This document shows, one piece after another, positions 58,754-64,000 of a stretch of 64,000 nt of DNA. The position numbers were made by a program, and so were the translations under genes. This stretch comes from BM003 sp963699835. GTDB taxonomy: Bacteria > Pseudomonadota > Gammaproteobacteria > Steroidobacterales > BM003. The notes beneath the pieces were generated by a model. That model was not told where the DNA came from and did not search any database. It worked only from the letters and a program-made list of their open reading frames with translations. Each line of letters begins with the position of its first letter. Position 1 is the stretch's first letter. Location of the stretch: NCBI GenBank assembly GCA_963699835.1, contig CAVOVJ010000004.1:186001-250000 (forward strand), written 5' to 3'.

Positions 58754-60410
58754 ATGGACAATCGTCGCATTTTTCTTTGGGCAGGCCTGCTGTTCGTCTA
58801 TTTTGTCGTCTACCAGACCTGGGTGCGCGAACAGCGCGGCCCGCAACAGGCACCGCCGGCCGAGATAGCGTCAGGCACGCCGTCCATACCGGACAACGAT
58901 ACGGCGGCAGATGTAGACCTCCCCGCGCTTCCCGAATCCGATAGCAGCCCGCAAGCGCAAGACCTGCCTGCACGCGCCGCGTCGCGCGGTCCGCAGATCA
59001 GCGTGCGTACCGATGTGTTCGAACTGGTCATCGACACGCTTGGCGGTGATATCCGCGATGTAAGCCTGCTCGAATATCCGCTGCGTAAATCCGACCCCAA
59101 CGATCTTGTTGAGTTGTTGCATAACAGTCCCGGTAATCTTTTCGAGTTGCATACCGGATTGCGTACTCGCGGCAGCGGCGAAGAGCCGAATCACCTGGCG
59201 CAGTTCGCGGCGGCGGCTGAGAGTTTCGTTCTGCAGGATGGCGCGAACGAACTGGCTGTACCGCTGCGCTGGAACAGCGCGGATGGCCTGGTTGTCAACA
59301 AGACCTACCGTTTCCGCCGCGGCAGTTATCGCGTGGAGATCGAGTACCGGGTCGAGAACGGTACTGGCGGCGAAATCGGCGCAGCCTCGTACGTGCAGCT
59401 TGCCCGGACCTATCTGCCGCCCAAACGCTCAATGACCGATGTCGATTCCTATTCGTTTATTGGCCCGGTTTTTTACGACGGCAGAAAATACGAAAAACTG
59501 GATGCGGAAGACATCGCCGCCGAACCGCTGCAGGCCACTGTTACCGGCGGCTGGATTGCGTCGATCCAGCACCATTTCCTGACCGCAGTCGTTCCGCCGG
59601 CGGGCGACAGTTACACCTACAACTCGGGCATGCGTAACGGGATGGTTCTGCAGAGCGCAATCGGCCCCGTCAAAACTTTGGTACCCGGCGGCAGCGAAAG
59701 CTACGCAGAAACGCTGTTTGTCGGACCGAAGCTGCAGGATCAGCTCGAGACGACCGCGGATGGCCTGAAGCTGACGGTCGACTACGGCATGCTGACGATT
59801 ATCGCGCAGCCGCTTTTCTGGGTCCTCAACTGGCTCCACAAGCTGACCGGCAACTGGGGCTGGGCGATCATTCTGCTGACCGTCCTGATCAAAATTGCCT
59901 TCTACAAGCTATCCGAGACGAGCGGTCGCTCGATGGCAAAGATGCGCAAAATGCAGCCACGAATAAAGCATCTGCAGGAACGCTATGCTGATGACCGCCA
60001 GGCTCTGTCGAAGGCCATGATGGAGCTTTACCGTAAGGAAAAAATCAATCCTGCGTCCGGCTGTCTGCCGATCTTGATCCAGATGCCGGTGTTTATCGCG
60101 CTTTACTGGGTCTTGCTGGAAAGCGTCGAGTTGCGCCAGGCGCCGTGGATGCTTATGGATTGACGACCTGTCGGTCCGGGATCCATTTTTCATCCTGCCG
60201 GTTTTGATGGGCGTTACGATGCTGATCCAGCAACGTCTGAACCCGGCACCGCCGGATCCGGTCCAGGCCAGGATCATGATGGTGTTGCCAATCGTCTTCA
60301 CGGTATTTTTCGCCTTTTTCCCGGCGGGTCTGGTCATATACTGGTTTACCAACAACCTGCTGTCGATTGCGCAGCAATGGCGAATCAACAAACTCGTCGG
60401 CGCCGATTAG
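58754..60410 (+). CDS. yidC: Membrane protein insertase YidC, interrupted by one frameshift
   Basis: ATG 58754 with the first membrane helix (IFLWAGLLFVYFVVYQTW), a periplasmic domain (about 60-330), and the insertase core helices (NWGWAIILLTVLIKIAFYKL, then the SGCLPILIQMPVFIALYWVL part). The frame stops in PWMLMD. Removing one base at about 60153-60155 continues PWMLWIDDLSVRDPFFILPVLMG to the last helices and KLVGAD, 551 residues. Role: inner-membrane insertase. Essential, so the break is probably a sequence error. Confidence 0.95.
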
Positions 60411-60466
60411 CGGCGTCCGTTTTTCTGGCTAGTCCGCCGCTGCATGTTCGCCGTGGCGTAGCGAAG

Positions 60467-61835
60467 ATGAGCCGCACCGCCTACGACATGCTGCGCGAGG
60501 ATACGATTGCCGCGATCGCGACGCCGGCCGGTCGCGGTGGTATCGGCATCATCCGCGTTTCCGGACCGGCTTCCGCTGCGATTGCGCGACGCCTGACCGG
60601 AGCCGTGCCGCCACCGCGGCGCGCGGTCTTCGCGCGGTTCGCGGATTCTGATGGCGTCGCTCTGGACGAGGGGCTGGCGTTGTTTTTCCCGGGCCCGCAG
60701 TCGTTTACCGGCGAGGACGTGGTCGAGTTGCACGGTCATGGCGGGCCGGTAGTCCTCGATCTCGTGTTGCAAACCGTGTTGGCGGCGGGTGCCCGCCATG
60801 CCGAGGCGGGCGAGTTCTCGCGCCGTGCCTTACCTCAACGACAAACTTGACCTTACCCAGGCGGAGGCCATTGCCGATCTTATCGACAGCGGTTCGGCGG
60901 CTGCCGCGCGGGCTGCGTTGAATTCGCTGCAGGGAGAATTTTCGGCACGGGTGCATACCCTGGTCGAAATGCTCACTGAATTGCGCAGCTATGTTGAGGC
61001 GGCGATCGATTTTCCCGAAGAGGATGTCGATTTTCTCAGCGACAAGGCGCTCGAGCGTCGCTGCAATGAACTCGATCGCGAGTTTTCGGATCTGCGTGCC
61101 TGCGCGCGTCAGGGCAGTCTTCTGCGCGAAGGGCTGAGTGTCGTTATCGCCGGGCCGCCAAATGCCGGTAAATCCAGTTTGCTCAATGCACTGGCTGGCT
61201 ATGAGGCGGCGATCGTCACCGACATTCCCGGAACTACGCGCGACGTGTTGCGCGAGCGGATCGCGATCGATGGATTGCCGCTGCACGTGATCGACACAGC
61301 GGGTCTGCGCGAAACTCACGACCGGGTTGAGCTGGAAGGTATTCGCCGCGCCCGCGCCGAGCTGGAACGGGCCGATCGGGCCCTGGTGCTCATCGATGCG
61401 ACAGCTGATCAGGAACAGGAAATCCCGGCGCTGCTCGACGGTCTCGGCAGCGAGATTCCTGTCACTGTGATCGTGAACAAGATCGACCTGTTCGGCGCCG
61501 CGCCACGGATCGAGCCCGGTGACGTGACCCGGGTCTATATTTCGGCGCTGACCGGTGCCGGTGTCGACCTGCTGCGCGAACACCTCAAGACCTGTGTCGG
61601 ATTCCAGCCGGCCGGAAACAGCGCGCTTTCCGCTCGGCGCCGCCATCTCGATGCGCTGGCGCGTGGCGAGGCGCATTTTCGCGAGGCCGTCCGCCAGCTT
61701 GCCGATTATCGCGCCGGCGAACTGATGGCCGAGGAGTTACGCTTGGGGCAACAGGCGCTTGCGGAAATTACCGGCGAATTCGGCAGCGAGGATTTGCTCG
61801 GGCGGATTTTCTCGAGTTTCTGTATCGGCAAATAA
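60467..61835 (+). CDS. mnmE: tRNA uridine-5-carboxymethylaminomethyl modification GTPase MnmE, with one frameshift
   Basis: From ATG 60467 the N-terminal part (DTIAAIATPAGRGGIGIIRVSGP, GEDVVELHGHGGPVV) ends in frame with FSRRALPQRQT. Removing one of two T at 60830-60831 joins SRRA to YLNDKLDLTQAEAIADLID and the G domain: GPPNAGKSSLLN, DIPGTTRD, DTAGLRE, NKIDL, with the C-terminal CIGK. Corrected length 455 residues. Role: with MnmG makes the wobble-uridine modification of tRNAs. Probably a sequence error. Confidence 0.96.
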
Positions 61836-61937
61836 GGGCACGCGCGGCGCGAATCGGGTTCGGTTGGGTGACCGTCGCGCCTCCCCATCGTTGACCCAAG
61901 CCAGGTGACCGCAGCGGTTATGGCACCGCCAATACCT

Positions 61938-61955
61938 GCCGGGCACTGGCCCGGC
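61938..61955. terminator. Possible bidirectional stem-loop between mnmE and the DUF481 gene
   Basis: GCCGGGC-ACTG-GCCCGGC, a 7-bp perfect stem with 4-base loop, in the convergent gap between mnmE and the DUF481 gene. No T-run, so termination is uncertain. Confidence 0.3.
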
Positions 61956-61985
61956 GGGTCGCAAGTGCTGGCGCAGGATCGCGCG

Positions 61986-63114
61986 CTAGAACGAGTAGCC
62001 GATACCGATCAGCAGCTGGGTGTCGGTCTCATCGGGCTTGTCGCCGTTTTGGTCTTCGGAGGGCTCGGAAAGGTAGTCCCAGACGTAGCAGACGCGCAGA
62101 TCGAGGTCACCAATGATGTCGTACGCGGCGCCAAACTCCATCCGGTGCGAATAGCCACCGGCATCGTCTTTGGCAAACAGCAGGCGGTAGTCGTACCAGA
62201 TATCGATGTTGTCGGTCAGTTCATGATCGAAACGGGACTTGGCCTGTAACGCCGGGCTGTCCTCGGAGTCGCTCTCCCCGGGAGGGACATCTTCGAACCA
62301 GGTCTTGGTATAGGCGGGACCAGCGCTCACACGCCATTCCGTCGTCGAGGTGTCGAATGATCTCGTAGCCGACACCGACACCGAGCGTGATGCGGTGTTC
62401 GATGTTCTGGAACTTGTCCTTGAAATACTCGGCGGTAGATCGGAGTCCAGAACCAGCGGTTGGTGATGTAGCGGGCCCAGTCGCCGGTCAGACGATGATT
62501 GTTCTCGGTCTCGGTGCCGTCAGTTCTTGTCGTAGTTACCGATGTATTCGAAAACCATTCGTTGTTCGACGGTGCGCCGTTTCGCAATGATCCTGCCATT
62601 GAAGGTCCTTTTTGTCGGTGTTGCCGGACTGATAGTTGGCGCTGCCGCTGACCTCTCCGGTCCAGAAATTTCTTTCCTTCGGCACACCGGCGGTTATGGC
62701 AAGAATCTCGCCCTTGGTCGAACTGCCACCAGCGGTGTCGCCGATGATGGTGACCTTGCCGTCCTTGACGAGCACCTTGCCGGTGGCCGACTCGCCGATC
62801 TCGGGACGGACTTCCAGAATCCGGGTCGAGCGCATTTCGACGACGTCGTTCCCAGTCGATCTTGAGGATGTCCGACTTCGTCGCTGTCAAACTCGAGCCC
62901 ATCCTTCGTAGAGCACTTTCACCTCACCGCCCAGCCATTCGCCGGAGGGTACCTGCACCCAGTCCAGTTTGTCGGGCATTTCTGCCGGCGGCGGCGGAGT
63001 CCAGGCTTTGCTACTCTGCTGGGCGAGCGCGGCCGGCGCCGTCCACGCGATTGCCAGCGCGGCAATGGTTAGCAGGAAATCTCTCGGTTTAAAAGCACGG
63101 AACTCCCTATGCAT
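61986..63114 (-). pseudogene. DUF481 family outer-membrane beta-barrel protein, broken by about seven frameshifts
   Basis: ATG 63114 with GGAGGAG 8 bases upstream, and a good signal peptide (LLTIAALAIAWTAPAALAQQ). Family pieces are found in order but in changing frames: GLEFDSDEVG; ILKIDWER; MRSTRILEVRPEIGESATGK and FWTGEVSGSANYQSGNTDKK; RIIAKRRTVEQRMVFEYIG; DGTETENNHRLTGDWARYI; AEYFKDKFQNIEHRITLGVG; and TSTTEWRVSAGPAYTKTW to the end QLLIGIGYSF. All joins are small indels and no block is lost. Either very poor sequence or a decaying gene. DUF481 (YdiY-like) proteins are predicted outer-membrane or salt-response barrels. Confidence 0.75.
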
Positions 63115-63412
63115 GCTGTCTGCTCCTCCAGACTGGGTCTGTGATAACGATTTTGCCCGACGGGGGCGTGAACGGGGCGCAAGGATAGGGCAAGCGCGAC
63201 CAATACGCCATGGCTTCGTTGCAGATGGTTTGCCGGATGTAGTTGTGGAGCCGAAGCGGTGGATTATCGGCGCGAAGCAAAGCGCGCGCGCTTCCAACCC
63301 GGCAGGATGGCCTGCATCGCAGTCGAGGAACGTTGGGATTCGCAGCAACACCAAGTGCGGCGCCGACGATCTGCACAATGTCGTCGGCGCCGGAATACGA
63401 CCGCGGTGCCGG
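63115..63412. other. Intergenic region between the DUF481 gene and the 2OG oxygenase gene
   Basis: No gene recognised. For the DUF481 gene a -10-like TATCCT followed by TGCGCC lies at 63182-63187 on the minus strand, a weaker copy of the window's recurrent promoter shape. Any frame here may also be affected by indels. Confidence 0.4.
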
Positions 63413-63985
63413 TTACAGCCGTTGTATCTGTTTGCCGACCAGTTTGTCGCGCACTTTCCAGAACAGGTTACTCGGATTGACGACGATGATGAAAATCTGC
63501 CGCATCCGGTCCTCGGGGCAGGTAATCTCGCGCACACCGTGCCAGCCACGCGGGCTTCGCTCCAGGATTGCACTGACATTGCCGAGCGATTTGCAGGGAA
63601 TGATCTGTTTGAAATCCTCAAACGCCGGCGCGGAGTTCGGGTCCATGCCACCACCGTCGTCGAGTACCAGCGTCTCGCCGCCCCAGGCCGGGTCCCAGTC
63701 ATCCTCGGTGTTGAAGTAAAACAGGTGCGAGCCGTATTCGCGTTTCGAATCGCAGTGCGGTGACACGGAAGCGCCGCGCGGCGCATAGTGCCAGTGGAAA
63801 CGAAACTCAGGGTTGTTGGCCTCGAACAGTTTCGCAATCACATTCCGATAGCGGTCGCTGCGCAGCTCATTGATAAAATCTTCCCACGGCTTCGGTATCG
63901 CCATGCCCTCGACATACTCCAGCGAGTAGCGATCATGGGGTTGTTGCCCGGCGCGTCGTTCGTAACCGAAGTTCTTTTCGAACAT
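63413..63985 (-). CDS. 2OG-Fe(II) oxygenase family protein, N-terminal part missing
   Basis: 190 residues from ATG 63985 to the stop. It has a double-stranded beta-helix iron site: HCD in SVSPHCDSKREYGSHLFYF and the distal His in GWHGVREI, plus FHWHYAPRGASV and DPAWGGETLVLDDGG. Family members have about 40-80 further residues before FEKNFGYERR, but an in-frame TAG (63989-63991) stands just upstream. The other frame there reads PDIVD, so another indel is likely. Possible role: hydroxylation of a small molecule or protein; no partner in view. Probably continues beyond the right edge. Confidence 0.8.
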   Translation of the reverse strand: MFEKNFGYERRAGQQPHDRYSLEYVEGMAIPKPWEDFINELRSDRYRNVIAKLFEANNPEFRFHWHYAPRGASVSPHCDSKREYGSHLFYFNTEDDWDPAWGGETLVLDDGGGMDPNSAPAFEDFKQIIPCKSLGNVSAILERSPRGWHGVREITCPEDRMRQIFIIVVNPSNLFWKVRDKLVGKQIQRL

Positions 63986-64000
63986 CGACTATGTCCGGCA

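Noticed and set aside
1..64000. CRISPR arrays, tRNA/rRNA genes, insertion sequences, attachment sites
   Set aside because: No repeated spacers, no tRNA-like cloverleaf or rRNA sequence, and no transposase or terminal repeats noticed by eye.

Overview
The window (about 60% GC by eye) is a chromosomal segment from a gammaproteobacterium. It carries glnA-ntrBC, secB-gpsA, glyQS and a replication-origin block ordered glyQ-glyS-gmhB-plsC / gyrB-recF-dnaN-[oriC]-dnaA / rpmH-rnpA-yidD-yidC-mnmE, the order known around the Pseudomonas and Xanthomonas origin. Tat-exported TldD, an M2 (ACE-like) peptidase, a POT transporter and a MoxR-DUF58-BatA-DUF4175-DUF4159 operon suggest an environmental lineage such as Woeseiales/Steroidobacterales, but this placement is inference. 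No rRNA, tRNA, CRISPR array or transposon was recognised.

Layout. 1-5.3 kb: peptide-use genes (M16 lipoprotein peptidase, POT symporter, M2 peptidyl-dipeptidase). 5.5-11 kb: a giant MASE1/PAS/GAF/GGDEF/EAL protein. 11-16.8 kb: a tightly packed minus-strand run (CHAD, NrtS, GFA, SDR, TPR-sulfotransferase, a 61-aa protein, FieF). 17-19.6 kb: the complete AmmeMemoRadiSam trio in divergent arrangement. 19.6-23.6 kb: small metabolic or detoxification genes (SYLF lipoprotein, YbjQ, NAD(P)-binding, two VOC, cupin, ABM). 23.7-34.9 kb: the MoxR cluster and a TldD/TldE pair. 35-38.4 kb: envelope genes (YibQ, CtpA, EnvC). 38.5-42.4 kb: rhodanese, grxC, secB, gpsA, trmL and a class-1 DHODH. 42.4-47.3 kb: nitrogen control (glnA, ntrB, ntrC, DUF4124) with a sigma-54 promoter and NtrC sites. 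47.3-61.8 kb: origin region. 61.9-64 kb: a badly frame-broken DUF481 porin-like gene and a truncated 2OG-Fe(II) oxygenase.

A dominant property is single-base indels. At least a dozen genes, including dnaA, dnaN, yidC, mnmE, ntrB, plsC, fieF and yibQ, are split into frames that each encode good family sequence. Removing or adding one base restores the normal length. Because many are universal or essential genes, these are most likely sequence or assembly errors, and coordinates here span the reconstructed genes.

Regulatory reading. A recurrent extended -10 of the form GCTATA(A/C/G)T followed by GCG is seen at about six gene starts. glnA has a sigma-54 promoter with two upstream NtrC-like palindromes, fitting the ntrBC genes beside it. 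Two parS-like palindromes lie inside recF, and an AT-rich tract with two DnaA boxes between dnaN and dnaA is the likely oriC.
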